Shown: positions 23,571-36,146 of the stretch, one piece after another
Layout of the letters: each line of letters begins with the position of its first letter
Numbering within the stretch: position 1 is the first letter of the stretch
From: Symbiodinium natans
Lineage: Eukaryota > Sar > Dinophyceae > Suessiales > Symbiodiniaceae
Direction: 5' to 3'
Length of the DNA stretch: 64,000 nt
Assembly: GCA_905221605.1 (NCBI GenBank)
Contig: CAJNDS010000094.1
Location: forward strand, 62,001-126,000
Program-made: the position numbers and the translations under genes
Notes under the pieces: model-generated
Seen by the model: the letters and a program-made list of their open reading frames with translations, nothing else
The model's database searches: none
What the model was told of the DNA's origin: nothing

Positions 23571-24470
23571 TCAACTCATTCCAACTCCATGCAGGTCCCA
23601 TGCTGGAGCTGAACGGGACGCTGCCACAGCACAGTAAGCGTCAGCACGCTGCACCTGGAGCTGTTGGACCTGCCACCGCCACCGTGGCAATTGCTCGCGC
23701 CTGACAACTGTTGTCAACCAATAGTCGAAGGCTTTGAGGTACGCCCAAGGCTTGACAACAGAAAGCTCAAAGAATGCTGAACTCGCTGCGCGCTGGGCTG
23801 CAAACTGAGCGTTCCAGAGCTCCTGCCTTGGTTTGCGCAAGCGTTTTTTTATATCCCAAGAGATTGCTCTCGGGGAGGTAGGTATACCGGCCATTGCCCC
23901 GGCCACGCGTCTGCCAAGAGCCCAAGAGCCCAAGAGCCCAAGAGCCGAGTGATGCCGAGCGGCTGCTCCTCTTGCCACCGCTGGAGCTCCCAGCTCGGAG
24001 GCCGCGGAGCCGACGGAGCCGACGGAGCCGACGGAGCCGACGGAGCCCTGTGCCTCCAAAGCTCCAAAGGGCAAAAAGATCTCCCGGGAAAGTGTGTATT
24101 TAGCGTGTGTGATGCACCCGGGCAACTCGGCAGATGCAGACGATGCTCCGAAAGCCTCTTGTCCGAAAGCTTTGAGAGCGCGGGAGCCGCAGGACGGGCT
24201 TGAGCATGCAACACCTGCCGATGTTTGGTTCGCGCTTCTCAAAAGTATGCAAGAAGTGCTTCAGAGTGAGCCTTGCCCCCGTAAGGTCCGCAGCTGGTCT
24301 CGACCCGAGATCCGAAGAGAGCCTCAGTTGTCCAGTCGTCCAATCTCGTTTTGCATCTTCGAAGCCAAGTTGAGAAAGAAAACTCTCTCGTCCGAAAAAG
24401 GCCATGGCTTGGTCCGGTGAAGTGACAACCTCTAAGTTGGCAATGATCTGCGGCATGTCCCTCAGTTCTC
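23571..24470 (-). CDS. Hypothetical protein, candidate exons
   Basis: Two minus-strand frames look coding: 24456-24200, starting MPQIIANLEVVTSPDQAMAF and continuing LTGARLTLKHFLHTFEKREP, and 23860-23571, with DIKKRLRKPRQELWNAQF and VVKPWAYLKAFDYWLTT. Between them a 9-base GCCGACGGA repeat (about 24008-24044) encodes a Gly-Ser-Val run and may be intronic. The family is not recognised and the joins are unresolved. Confidence 0.4.
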
Positions 24471-24479
24471 GTCCAGCTT

Positions 24480-25830
24480 AAGCACCGTTTGCGTCGCAAC
24501 TCTTGAATCACGAACCATTCACAACCGTGCCAGCGCGTCGCGGTCCAGCGGATGGAAAGCCCTGGCGAGACACAAAGAGCACGTGACCTCTACAACTAGC
24601 ATGCAGAGATGTAGAAGAGCACAGACCGGCGCTGACAAAAAGAGGCAGAAACTGGGACAACTTGGGACATCTTGGAACATCTTGGGATTTGGAGCCCCGG
24701 TGACTCCCTGGTGCCAGCTCGGCCTCGCTTGGGTGCCACCGCCTGGCGGAGTGCCTCGCGGAAGCTGGCCCCGCGCCACGGCGGCGCAGCGCCCTGGTCT
24801 TCGGGCGGCCAAGAGAACAGGCCCGCAACTGCTGGGAGACGTGCTACGGTCCCACAAACTTCAAGTTAGATCACATGACCACACACGGAGAACTTCGCAC
24901 TTCGGAGATCTCATCGCACTGCTGCTCGCCTTGTCATCGAGGGCTGCTCCGCGGAGGCGAAGTCTCGCAGTGACCAGTCGCCCTTGGCCCTTCAGCAGCT
25001 TACGGACCTCGACGCCACTTGAAGCGGATGATAGCGGATGCCTATTGGGGGTCCATTCCGAAGCATCTGATCTCGTCTCTTAGACAAAAAGTCGCTTGGG
25101 TACGCACCTGCACATTTCCGCAGTAGCCATCCTCCTGCTGTCACTCTAGGATGCTGATCTTGTGCTGTCACAAACTTGCGCTCTAGCACACATGAGACTG
25201 GATAATTGCGGCTCCTCCAGCTCTTCTTCGGACTCGTCGTCTCCAAGCAATGACCAGCCCGCCTGTCAAGCTATGCGAGGGTAGCCAAGGCCAGCCAAGG
25301 CAAGCGAGAAGGCAGATGATGCATTTGCATGGGTTTCGTGAAACCTCCTCCTTCTGCCGGAGAAACGGACAGGGCAAGCCAAACCCAGCAGCTGAGGCCT
25401 TACACAGCACAAAGAAGCTGCCATGCAGGGTCATGACTCCACCATGGTCGGAAATCACTCAGTGTCCCGACCTCTGCAAGCGCTTGCATCAGCCTGCATA
25501 CCGAGATTTCGATGCCCCAGAAAACTAGTCCGCCAGGTCTTCTTGTCTTGCACCCCTGCACATCCCTGCACCCTTCCTTTTTCGTAGCCCGTACATCTCA
25601 CAGCCGTCCATGAACCACAGCTCCCTGTGCAAACCCTTCATCTAGGCACAACCCCCTATCTAAACCGTTTAAACCCTAAACACAATCCTAAGCATGCTCA
25701 TAGAGCAAGCATGGCCCATCACAAGTCTTAAAAGCCCTCATGACAGCACAACAACCTCGCGCTCTTTCAAGAACCGATAGGGTATGCTGGTTACAATTAC
25801 AATTTCCTGATTCTTTCCTTCTCCTGCTCT
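24480..25830. other. Unresolved; possible acidic exon near 25.2 kb
   Basis: At about 25240-25180 the minus strand reads LLGDDESEEELEEPQLSS, typical of an acidic linker exon, but it is isolated. GC-rich overlapping frames at 24510-24860 are not convincing. Minor CCTAAA words occur near 25670. Confidence 0.3.
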
Positions 25831-25832
25831 TC

Positions 25833-26345
25833 TTAATTGAGCATGTCAATTTCTTCAGTGCTCTCTCTGGCACTATGCGGTGATGCAACGGGGGGGGCAG
25901 TAGGCGTACAAGTGGTGCAGCGCCCTCTGCGCCTGGGATCCTCGAGAAGATCAGAAACTCTTGCTGCCGTACGCGCCGTGTCTTCCGAAGTCGGAGCTGG
26001 CAACCAGGTTGACATCCCAAACAAAATTGGCAACTCAGAAACCCTATCCGGACATGGCAGGCTCACCCCACTTCAGTTCCATTGCCAGGTCCAGCGAGCG
26101 GGCATCCCGCTCGGCTTCTGCCAACTTTTCCAGAACAAAGGCCTCCAAAACATTCGGGGACCGGCACTGGCACTCGGCCCATCGCAAGCACTGAAGACTT
26201 CTTCAAAGCACATCTCCGAAGCTCCGTTAGAATTTGTCAGATCAGCCGGCTGTCAGCCTGGGCACGCCGCCAGGCGAGCTCCCGCAGCGCTTGGTCGTCA
26301 CCCTCACCCGCGAGATCCTCCAGCTCGTCGTCGTCCCCTCGGCTG
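25833..26345 (-). CDS. Hypothetical protein, last three exons
   Basis: Reading the minus strand: an acidic exon (about 26345-26260, GDDDELEDLAGEGDDQ then LRELAWRR), a helical exon (about 26150-26066, NVLEAFVLEKLAEAERDA) ending at GGTGAGCC, and a final exon after GTTGCCAG (STWLPAPTSED is partly upstream; SEDTARTAARVSDLLED follows) ending at a stop at 25833. The last intron is GT-AG and joins in phase. Charged and helical, with no known domain seen. Confidence 0.45.
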
Positions 26346-27069
26346 ACAGCATGTGCACGTATGTGCAGAGGCAACGTCAGGCTGAGAACCACGCCAAACC
26401 GCACATATCTCGGGGCCACCCGGTCCCTCAAGAAGAAGTCATGTTCCCAAGCACTTCAACTGACCGCACCTGCTGCATGCAATGTCATATGCATGAAATA
26501 GCAGACAGTAAACTGCTAGTGTCGTACTGTAGGGTTTGATTCGCAAAAGTGTGTTATGTCAAAGGCCAGAATAGTAACATGAATTGAAGCTGGACATGTT
26601 GAGGCAAACCTCCATGACACGACCGTGTCTCCTCGGCACCTGCTCCGTACCCTCACGGGAAACTTCGAACTGTGTCCAAATCATCTTTTATCAAACCTTT
26701 CCTGGCCCTTTGCAGTTTGGATAACTTATATTGAAGCCTGTTTCGACAAGGCACTTTGCATGCACAAAAGGCCCCGCCAATCTCTCACTAGCCACGAGTC
26801 ACTGGCCTTGAACCCACCCGGCGTACCGAATCAAGCCCGCTTGGCGCCAGATGCCGTGACCGACAAACAGTAGGTCGATATGTTACGATTGACAATTCTA
26901 ACGCTGAAAAAACAGCTATGTCTGGGATTCCTGGAATCCGGCAACTACAAACACAGCAAACTAGCTGACGTGTGTTGTGTTTTAGTGTATTTGGCAACTC
27001 CGACGCTGTAAACTGCCCATACAGGCATTGCATGCAGATGCACACGTGTTCAACCTTCAAAACAATGTT

Positions 27070-27500
27070 TCGCAACCAGATTTGGAAACTTCGGTAACTG
27101 GAGAAACCTGGTTCGGGAAACTGGAAAGCGGATTCCGGAAACAAAAAGCGTTGATTCGGGAAACCGGAGAAACCCGCTGATTCAGGAAACTGGAAAACGT
27201 GAATTCGGAAACCGGAGATTCGGGAAACTGGTAAAACCGCTGATTCGGGAAACTGAGAACCATGGGGAAAGAGGAAAGCTAAAAGCAGGCGCTATCCTAC
27301 CCCCCACCCCACCCCCCCCCCCGCCCAACCCCCCCGTTTGCTGAACCGTGTGCTGTGTGCTTGTTTTCCGTTCCTGAATCGCGGTTTCCCGAAGCGCATG
27401 CAGGCAGTTTCCTGAATCGCGCAGGTCCCTGAGTTGTCCGGTTTCCTGAGTCGCCCAGTTTCCGGAATCCTGGTTTCCTGAGTCGTGGCCAGTTTCATGG
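27070..27500. repeat. Minisatellite in two opposite-facing blocks around a C-rich centre
   Basis: At about 27070-27260 a unit like GATTCGGGAAACTGG recurs at irregular spacing. At about 27360-27500 its reverse complement (CCAGTTTCC, TTTCCTGAATCGC) recurs. Between them is a C-rich run (27300-27330). The two blocks could pair into a long imperfect stem. Confidence 0.65.
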
Positions 27501-27546
27501 TCGTCAAGATGTTGCGCAGGTGCATGACCAAGTGACCAAACCCAAA

Positions 27547-27952
27547 TCACAGCCGGCTCTCCCACACCCTCGCCAGCACCGTCTGCCCGCTGTTGCCAAA
27601 AGCTTTGCGCACAAGCCCAGGCTGCCGCTCGTTGACAGCTTTCAACAAGCTTCGTGCTGGAAGCTCAGCGATGAAACATGATGCTGAAAAGGCTGAAAGT
27701 CCTGAGGCCGCGGCGACTCTGCAGGTGTTGCCGCAGCTGCTGCAGCCTGGGCCCCTGGAGCTCAACAAAGGGGGGACTTGGAACAAGACCCGGCACTTTT
27801 TGCGCGGAAGTTTGTGGCATGATGTCGCCTGCCATGCCCAGCTGTGCCACAAGGTGCTCGCCCACGTTCGCCAAGGAGTTCACCCATGAAGGTGCCTCGC
27901 CACAGTGGATCTTTCCATATCTTTGCGCTTTACAGGCCTTCATGAAGGACAA
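27547..27952 (-). CDS. Hypothetical protein, candidate exon(s) with frame change
   Basis: From about 27900 the minus strand reads NSLANVGEHLVAQLGMAG and then PRLQQLRQHLQSRR. The neighbouring frame continues FIAELPARSLLKAVNERQ and VRKAFGNSGQTVLARVW down to 27550. The switch near 27710 may be a very short intron, an indel, or a wrong join. Alpha-helical composition, no family recognised. The (TAC)n array follows upstream. Confidence 0.4.
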
Positions 27953-28057
27953 CAGAAGAAGCGGAGAAATCCGGAAAACGAGGCCTCACTTACACGCAGT
28001 CGCTTCACAAAGGACACGCTGAAGTGTGCGCAGTTGCAGCCTCAGTCAGGCTCTGTT

Positions 28058-28460
<403 letters not shown>

Positions 28461-29029
28461 GTCTCTCTTGTACTGGGCCAGCGCTGGCATGTGAAATTCA
28501 AAGTGTCTCACAATATAACTTTAAGCCCCTTTTGCTTTGCTTTCGCGTCCGAAGGCCTTCTTTGACAATTTGAGCAAAGAGATGAACCCCTGCATGTGCA
28601 CGACAACTGCCAACCGAGATCCAAGCGTAAGAGGTCGTAGTTGGAGCCTGGTAACTCCAGCCTGATGGTACAACAACATGTCCAACAACACTGCCAGGGC
28701 TATGACATCTTCCATACAAAATGAGACCAATGGAAATCATAGGGTGCTTGCCGCATCTTCTCTAAGACGCGAAAAACCTGGAAATGGCCATCGAGCGCAC
28801 AAGCTAACTGACGACTTGCCAGTTCTGAGAACAATGCCTCGTCTGCTGTGAGTGGTGTTCGTCCTAGTGGAACTCGTTCACGAAAGGTGCCAAGCGTACT
28901 TTGTCCAGGAAAGACCTCACCAGGTGCAATTGTTGATTGTGTTCACCAGTAGTCATGCGAGTGAAAGCAGCAATGCTGGGTAGTTATGACATCGCGCGAT
29001 CGGTATGTGCAGCAAGGGCTATGGTTGTG

Positions 29030-29700
29030 CTAATGATACTGGCAGCGTTCGTGGAGCAAGTAGCCAAGCCGTCTTCGGCTTTGTTTTTGCAGCAAGCGCG
29101 GCTGCAACATCGAGATGTGCTGCCATTGGTGCTTGTTTATGTGGACGCCCGCTTGAGTGGCCGCTGGCAGGGGCACAAGCCCAACACCTACGAGCGCAAG
29201 CCCGTTCATCCTAAGTCGCATGTCAAGTAACTCTACAAAAGTGCAACTCCAAGTCCGGCCCTGCTTCGGCTCTCTGCCTTGCGCACATTGCAGCACTGAT
29301 CGATAAACTTTCGGTTCTGAGACGCAGACCATGTAGACGCCACTGCCCTCTTCACACCATCCGAAAGACCACTCGAGCCAGTACACCTGTTGCTTGAAAG
29401 ACCATTGGTCTCAGAAAGCTGCAAGTACTTCAATCCTCAATCATTGTCAATCAACATGACAGTCACGAGTCATGGCCTCAACTCCGACATGGTAAGCACC
29501 TGTTACGTGCACATCACGTGCTATAGACAGACGAAAGCCCGAAGGCCCAAGGGCCCAATGGCAACAGCTGAACAAAAATCGCAAAGCCTCCCATGTCTGC
29601 AGCTCTGGTGAGCAAGTTGAGAGCTGATGTGCCATGCAGCTCATAAATTGATAAGGCCACCTGCACATCGCACGTCACTCGCGCATGCTCGCGGAATGTT
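29030..29700 (-). CDS. Hypothetical protein, candidate exons
   Basis: Two minus-strand frames are protein-like: about 29250-29030 (VELLDMRLRMNGLALVGVG, then INKHQWQHISMLQPRLL) and about 29700-29590 (ALSIYELHGTSALNLLTR), the latter faintly ankyrin-like. They lie downstream of the WW gene on the same strand and could be its 3' exons. Plus-strand frames also overlap here. Low certainty. Confidence 0.3.
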
Positions 29701-30165
29701 CGCAGAATGTAAGCGAATGCGCGGCTAACGCTCACGCTGCTCCAACCTCGGCCCAAGGAGGAGGCACACGTGACCCAACACCGCTTGGCTGCATGCCTTC
29801 GTCAACTGCTGGATGCATCTCGTCTGGCAGGCACACACTAGTTGCCTCGCGGCCGTTGGCTTTGCCAACGACCCACTCGGCAGCATGGCCATGGCCAGGT
29901 AGACTCAAGCCTACTACTAAATCTCGCATGGAAGATCGCTTCTTGCAAACTTTGCCATTGTGAAAGGTCGATGCCTGTTTGGCTAACATGTCAACTTGCT
30001 GGGGAACCTGACATCCCATGGCCTTGTGAGCCCAAGCACCGATGCAGCTGCTGAGATCTGCTGAGCATGACCGAGCATGTTGAAAATCGGCTAAGGCTGA
30101 TGGACAGCGCCCTGAGCGCACACCTAAGGCAATCTGTCGGACGACTTTTTTTAACAACTGCCGTG

Positions 30166-30920
30166 CTAAGTCACAACACCGTCCGGCAAGTCCCAGCAAG
30201 TCTCACCCGTGTCCTGCGGCAGGGAGCACAGGGAAAGCGCATGCTGCTCAATGCCGTGATACTGCATTTGCTGGCATGTCTTTCTGGCCTCGTTTAGGTA
30301 GTAGAACTCTCCTGGCGCCTGTGAACAAACGAACAAAGGGACAAAAACGGACGAGACGCTGGGAGATGAGCCTGTTGCAGTGCCAAAAGTCCCCAGCCAA
30401 CTGCCTCTTGCCTTCCCCTTGTCTTCCCTCGTGCTGCAGTAGGCCCGAGTGCAAAGTCCAGTAGTGTTCTCTGTTTCTGTGCTCCCCTCCCGGGGCCTTG
30501 ATAGGAAAACAAGGCTTGTTTGGCATGTTTGGCTCATACGATTGCAAGCCTCTGGATGCTCATGGACCGTCCATGGCGGCGGTGGCTTCGGCTCCTCGGG
30601 CACTTTGATAACTTTGTCCGTCTAACCTCTAGCTGCAGCTGCAGCTACAGCAGCATCGAGCTCAAGCTCTCCTTTGCGAGGGAATCTTTTGGTCTATCCC
30701 AGGTTGTCTCGCCAGTCTCCTGAGCTTCACGAGGAGCAGCCTAGATGTCAGCAGTACTGAGCGCGTTGAGATGGCAACCATGTTCAGGTAGTAGAACTCT
30801 CCGGGGGCCTTGCGTTTTTGGGTAACTCAGTCTTGCTAAGACTTTTACTCAGCTGCAGAGACCATCTGGCCTCTGGGTGCTCTCGGACTTCCCAGGGGTC
30901 CGGTGGCTTTGGCGGTCTGT
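30166..30920 (-). CDS. Protein with at least two WW domains, partial
   Basis: Six exons form two WW domains. First: 30920-30871 (PPDPWEVREHPE), 30808-30779 (APGEFYYLNM), from 30719 (ETGETTWDRP). Second: 30602-30550 (PPPPWTVHEHPE), 30318-30289 (APGEFYYLNE), from 30213 (DTGETCWDLP), ending at or before the stop at 30166. Each has the two signature Trp residues, the aromatic pair and the Asn eight residues before the second Trp. Introns fall at the same two places in both domains. Donors are GC then GT in the first, GC then GC in the second. WW domains bind Pro-rich partners, commonly in splicing or transcription proteins. The middle join and both gene ends are unresolved. Confidence 0.75.
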
Positions 30921-30929
30921 CTTGCAAAA

Positions 30930-32990
30930 GCCTGCAAGCAGCGTCGGCACGATCTGTGCGAAGCCGAAGTGGTTCTGCTTGTGCTGGCATGACACACACA
31001 CACACACGCTCACACGCTCACAAACAAACACAGACAGAGAGCCTTCAACCTGCATCGCCTGCACTAATTGCAGTCATGCCCCCTACATCCTTCTTTCATC
31101 ATCACATTGACATCAGAACCACAAAAACAACCGAACAAGCAGCTGGCTGTGATTCAGCATGGCGGTAAAGGCAAGTAGCAGCAAAAAGAGATGCAAATGC
31201 CAGCCACGTAAGGGGAGTGCGGAGAGATTCCAGTCTCTAATGATGTTGGCGTTTAGATCTTTCAGCTGGAAGGAAAAATTTCGTCCCAAACACAGGTTCG
31301 GGTACGGGAAAGGGCAGCGGAATGACTTCATGGCAGGTCACTCCTTGCGACACAGTGGGTTTCTCTAAGTTGTCTTCTTGAACATGTCTTGACGGCACCT
31401 GCCTGTAAGATGAACTTGCTTTGCTATAATGTCCTGTACTCTTTCAGATATCATCTTCCGAGGAGGGCTTCCGACTTCACAGCTGCAAGTGCTTGCCAAG
31501 CCATGTCCAGCGTGATCTCACGTGTATGGCGCACAGTTGACGTACTGAAGCTGCGCCTGGTGTCCTCCCATGCCTCCTCATCCTGAACAGCATTCATGAT
31601 CATGCTTCTACATGATGCTGCATGCTGCTACATGATGCTACAGGATGCTACAGGATGCTACGGGATGCTACAGGCAAAACACGGGCCTGCTCGGAACGCT
31701 CATCGTCCCTGTCGGCTCGCGAACCATCAGGGCCACCACGGCCATGAAGGCCGTAACGGCCATCAGGACTATCCCGGCCATAGGGACGATGAGAGCCGTA
31801 AGGACGGTCATGGCCATATGTATGACCGTGATCTAGCTCATCGGAGCCATCAGGACCATCAGGGTCATTTGCCTCCTTAGCTGAGAGGCTCAAGAGTAGA
31901 ACTCAGATGCTTAAAGGCGAACGAGTCATCACTCAATACAATGCATGAGCATGAAATTTGAGGTCCGGTCCTCATCCTCAGTGCCAAATCCGTGGATCCT
32001 GTGGAAAGACTGCCGACGTAAGCAGCAGACGAAGACAAGAACCCTGTCCCTGGCCTTCCCAGTGCATTCAAAATGGCTGAGGGAGATCCGCACACGGTAG
32101 CCACCTGCCCGCAAATGCAGAGCAAAAGCTAGCCGCTAGCGATTAGTTCGTGCAACTCGTCATAATGTTCGCAATGTGCTTACTGGCTGCACACTCTTTC
32201 GAGAGGGCACTCGGCACCGCACCCGATCCATCCCTGTGGAACCGTTCTCTACCTGGAGGGGATTTAAGAATCGCCACGAAGCGAGCATAGAACGGAGTAG
32301 CGTCAGCATAGCGTCAGCATAGCGGCAGCACAGCGGCAGCATAGCGGCACACAGCGGCACATAGCGGCACAAACCTTGCCTGGACACTTGTGCCCGTCGC
32401 TCTTTGAAGATCCTAGCAACCATCTTTTTCGGAGTCTCAAAATATGTCAAGTCTGAGGCCAGACAGGTCCTTGATGTTAGCCCCTCTTCTGCCGATGACC
32501 ACGGCAGCAAGGTGCCTGCAACCGGCATGTTGGCATGTTGAAATTCGGCAGCAGAGGGCCGCTTGTGAAGATGCTATTTTATAAGAGCTGATCAGAGCAG
32601 CTGCTGGCCGCGGGTGTGCATTACACTCTTCTGCGTGGGCTGGCAACTGGCCTGGGAAGCAAAATTTTCAGCTTGTTGCCACCTGAGAAGAGGAGCGCAC
32701 AGTATGCCCAACAGACTGGGGGACTGCAAGCGAAACGCCACAGCGGGTCAGGATATGTCAGGTTGACACCTCTTCCGATGCAGAGGTCAACATGGAGATA
32801 TTTTACGACAATGTTGCGACAATGTTGCGACAAGTCGAACAGTCAAACAAGCCAACCGTGGCCCAGACCAAAAGCTCGGCCGTTAAGAGATCTTGCCTGT
32901 TCGGAAGCCAGCTGGCTGAGAGATCCTACAAGTATGGGAGATTCTGGAAACTCCAACCCCAGCCTTGCCAAGCAAGTCTTCCACAGCCTC
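30930..32990. other. Unresolved, with small tandem repeats
   Basis: Contains a short (CA)n at about 30991-31008, a GATGCTACAG tandem at about 31612-31672, and a degenerate GGCCAT-type repeat at about 31735-31820. A minus-strand frame near 31300-31180 (LKDLNANIIRDWNLSALP) might be an upstream exon of the WW gene. Nothing firm. Confidence 0.3.
32288..32372. repeat. Short tandem repeat (AGCGGCACAT/AGCGTCAGCAT type)
   Basis: Imperfect 10-11 base units in direct repeat, about eight copies. Confidence 0.8.
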
Positions 32991-32996
32991 AAGTTT

Positions 32997-33360
32997 TCAA
33001 ATCTTCTCCAGTCCAACAGACAAAGCCTTCATTGGGATTGCTAAGAGCCCAACCGCCTGAAGCTCGCTGCCTCGTTGCCCGCGTATGATGAGCAGCCGGT
33101 GCCCCTCGACGAACTGGTGCAACCTTACGATGCTTTGCATGGGTCTCTGCACAAGATGACAGCCAAAACGATCAGGCCGAATTGAGTATTGAGTATATTG
33201 AGAAGGCAACTCACCCACAGCCTCCATTAGGTCAACTGTGGCCTGCCGAAGCTCTAGCTGAACTACACAATTGGTCATTCATCGCAGAAACCGATCCCGC
33301 AGCAATGCGCATGATTGCATACTCAAACACCAAGTACGCGACGGTACCCGATCATGCACT
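32997..33360 (-). CDS. Hypothetical protein, candidate exons
   Basis: After a TGTGTAG acceptor near 33259 the minus strand reads QLELRQATVDLMEAV up to a GGTGAGTT donor. Downstream, after a TGCACCAG acceptor near 33114, it reads FVEGHRLLIIRGQRGSELQ. Both look coding, but they are not recognised. Confidence 0.35.
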
Positions 33361-33399
33361 GGCAATTCAAGACAAAAATGTAACGTTCTCTATGGAGCC

Positions 33400-34310
33400 T
33401 TAAACCCAAAGATACCACCAGGAGAGGCAAACAAATTAAAATGTTCAAACAAAAAAGTCGGAGGATTTCGGAGGACGATGCGAGCTGCCAGCAAAAGAAA
33501 CACTTGCCTCGAAGTCTCGAAAGCGCGGAATCTTCAAAGAGAGACTTCTGAAGGTGCCGTGAACAGCGACGTTCACACATGATATTGATATTGCGCGGGC
33601 GAGGTGGGTCCTACCAGGAAGAGCACCGAAGACGTGTTCCCGTCAGATTGTCTGTGGGTAAGGCTCCGAATCGCCACTTCATCCGAGCATCTATGTGCAA
33701 TCCCCTGCCTTCGACTTGCTCGCAACGTCTTTCAGAACACCAGCTTGATGAAGGTCTTCTGCGAGCACATTCGGCAGAAGTACCTTGAGAAGACATTCAA
33801 GTTAAATCTGTTCATGAGATGGCAAAGACTACCAAGACTTCACCTAGCAGACACTGGCACAAATGCTGTGCCCGCACCTTCATCTCTCCACCCGCAGCAG
33901 GCCATTTTTCGGGTCGGATGCCTGACCACATGTCTTCAATGAGAGGAATGAGAGGGAGGGTGACTTGAGGCAATTTGCTGCAGAATGTGCCGAGGCACTT
34001 CTGCTTCGCTCACGAGTAGGGGGATGGTGTCGAGGAGCATCCCGAGGAGCATCCCGAGGAGCATCCCGAGGAGCATCCCGAGGCGGCTCGCGAGGAGGGT
34101 CGCGAGGAGGGTCGCGTGGCGTGTGAAGGGGCGTGTGAGCTGCACGGCGAGCTTCAAGATGAGGCTCTCCTGTTCATTAAGCTCGCTCCCGATGTGAGAT
34201 GCTGCATTGAGAGAAGGAAGGAAGGGCCAGAATCATGATCTCATTTAGGGCCTCCCTAGGCTTTTAAGCTCAAGATTCAGAAGACACAGTCTCGACATGG
34301 CTGGACTTCG
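33400..34310. other. No supported gene; 12-base tandem repeat
   Basis: About five copies of GAGGAGCATCCC at 34033-34090, extended by related GAGGAGGGTCGC units. Its minus-strand translation is a Leu-Gly-Met repeat. Other open frames are unconvincing. Confidence 0.4.
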
Positions 34311-34317
34311 TCAAGCC

Positions 34318-34560
34318 TCATGGGAATGTGCCGGCAGCCGGCAGACCCTTGTGCATAAGATTCCCATGCAACACGAAGAGCTCTGAGCCCTGACCGGTCC
34401 TTTGGAGGCGGGCCGCCTTGCTTGCCTGTGTATTGACCTGTGAAAGCTCAAGCTTGACAACAATGTGCTGGCAAAGCAGCTTGCAAGCCCGAAAGGTCTC
34501 TCGCCTGCTTCGATTTCGGCTTGATATTGCTCGCTCTGGGCGTGCCACGCCATTGCCTTC
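34318..34560 (-). CDS. Hypothetical protein, candidate exon(s)
   Basis: The minus strand reads AMAWHAQSEQYQAEIEAGER and then, in the next frame, LLCQHIVVKLELSQVNTQAS and LFVLHGNLMHKGLP. A GA-AG intron of about 23 bases would join the two, but that is so short that an indel is as likely. Not recognised. Confidence 0.35.
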   Translation of the reverse strand, partial: EGNGVARPERAISSRNRSRRETFRACKLLCQHIVVKLELSQVNTQASKAARLQRTGQGSELFVLHGNLMHKGLPAAGTFP

Positions 34561-34569
34561 AATTCTTGA

Positions 34570-36140
34570 TCCTAGTTGTCACTGCTCTTGGCAGTGAAGC
34601 TGGCTGGCGCATACATTAAAAACCCTGCGAAGCCTCGAGCATCTCGCACATCACGCACATCAAGCTCGCTCGGCCTTTGTAGCTCTAACACTCCCGCAGC
34701 TACAAGTGGCCCTGCAACAAGCAAACGTACTCACGGCATGTTGCATCCCAGCACCCAAGCTAGGAGTCTAGGTTTGGTTGCCATGCCAAGCCACGCCCGC
34801 ACAAGACCTGCCAACATTGAGGACTGCAACGCACTGCTGTCGGGCACAACTGAAGTCTCAAAAACAAGCAGGCCCCACTTTTGTTTTTGCCAGCACGAGG
34901 CAGGGGAGGCCGTTCCTGTTTTGTTGTGCCAGATCCACCAATGTGCCGCACACATGCCGGATCGCAGCATGCCTCGGTGACGTGCGCCGAACTCTGTGCC
35001 CTCGTTGGAGCCCGTGCCAGCGTGTCACCTGTCGTGCAGACGGCAGCCAGAAGGGCCGTCAACCCGACAGGCAGGTCACGACGGGTCACATAAGTCGCAC
35101 CACTATCCGCACTGCCAGCCCACCTTCGTACACAGAATCCTCGACACAAGTCCAAGGATGGCGAAAAAAGGTCGCAGTTGGGGCAGCTAGCGGCAATGTT
35201 GCTCTGTGAATGACATGCCCGTGTTGAGTCACGGTGTTTCATGCCTCCCAACCTTCCTCCGAGTTTCAGTCATCCACCCCCGCTCAAACCTCTATGACTT
35301 TATCTCATACATATTCACAGGTTGCGTGATTGGGGAAGCCGGCAGCACTACCACGACTTCACACATCCCTTCGAGGAAGGAGCAGACTCCCCCACTTGAT
35401 GAAGATCCCGGAAGGGTGTTGTGGAAACTGGGCAAGCACTCACACCGCTCCTTGCTATCTGCCCGTCGGGGCCGCCGTGGCGGCCTGGACGGTGCACTGC
35501 CTGCAGACACACATACTTCGCGCATGAAGATCGGCATAGGATCAACATGGTGTCCCCAACCTCTACGAAGCCCTATATACACTCACCAATATCAACTCTA
35601 CTCTTCATCTCAACGAAGCCAGGTGGCGAGTGGCGGGGCCAAGAGCCTTCGAGCAGATAAATCACAACTCCATGATCATCAGACATGATCAAGCGAATCA
35701 AGCGGCAAGAACATGCCCTAAAAGCCGCCCCCCCAAGTCCCCAACCTCTGCTGGCGGTTCTGTGTAGGCTTTGGCCCTACCCCGCCGCAAGGGTGGCAGC
35801 TCCTTGCAGATACCGGCCGACCGCGGCCCATCATTTTGTATTAAACTCTACCACGACATCACACGGTACCTCACGCACTGCACAAACGTAAAAGAAGACG
35901 TACCACTCTCTCTCCTGGATCATTCTTCTTTGCTTGGCATGAGGGGGCGGATGCGCCCGCGTTCGTGGTCTGAGGGGTAATGTGCTCAAACTCCACGCCG
36001 TCTCGGCTGGGTTTCCCTCGGTCCACCGGCCTTCCCCTCTTCTTTTGTTTCTTCCGCGCACTTAAGTGCCACGCAAAAGGGCCCGGCCGCGACGGCCAAG
36101 TGGCTCGTCCGTTCAGGTCCACGGCCCTCGTTTTTCAAGT
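34570..36140. other. No supported gene
   Basis: Open frames on both strands without motif. Similar words CCACGAC(T/A)TCACAC recur at about 35350 and 35850. Confidence 0.3.
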
Positions 36141-36146
36141 CGTCCT

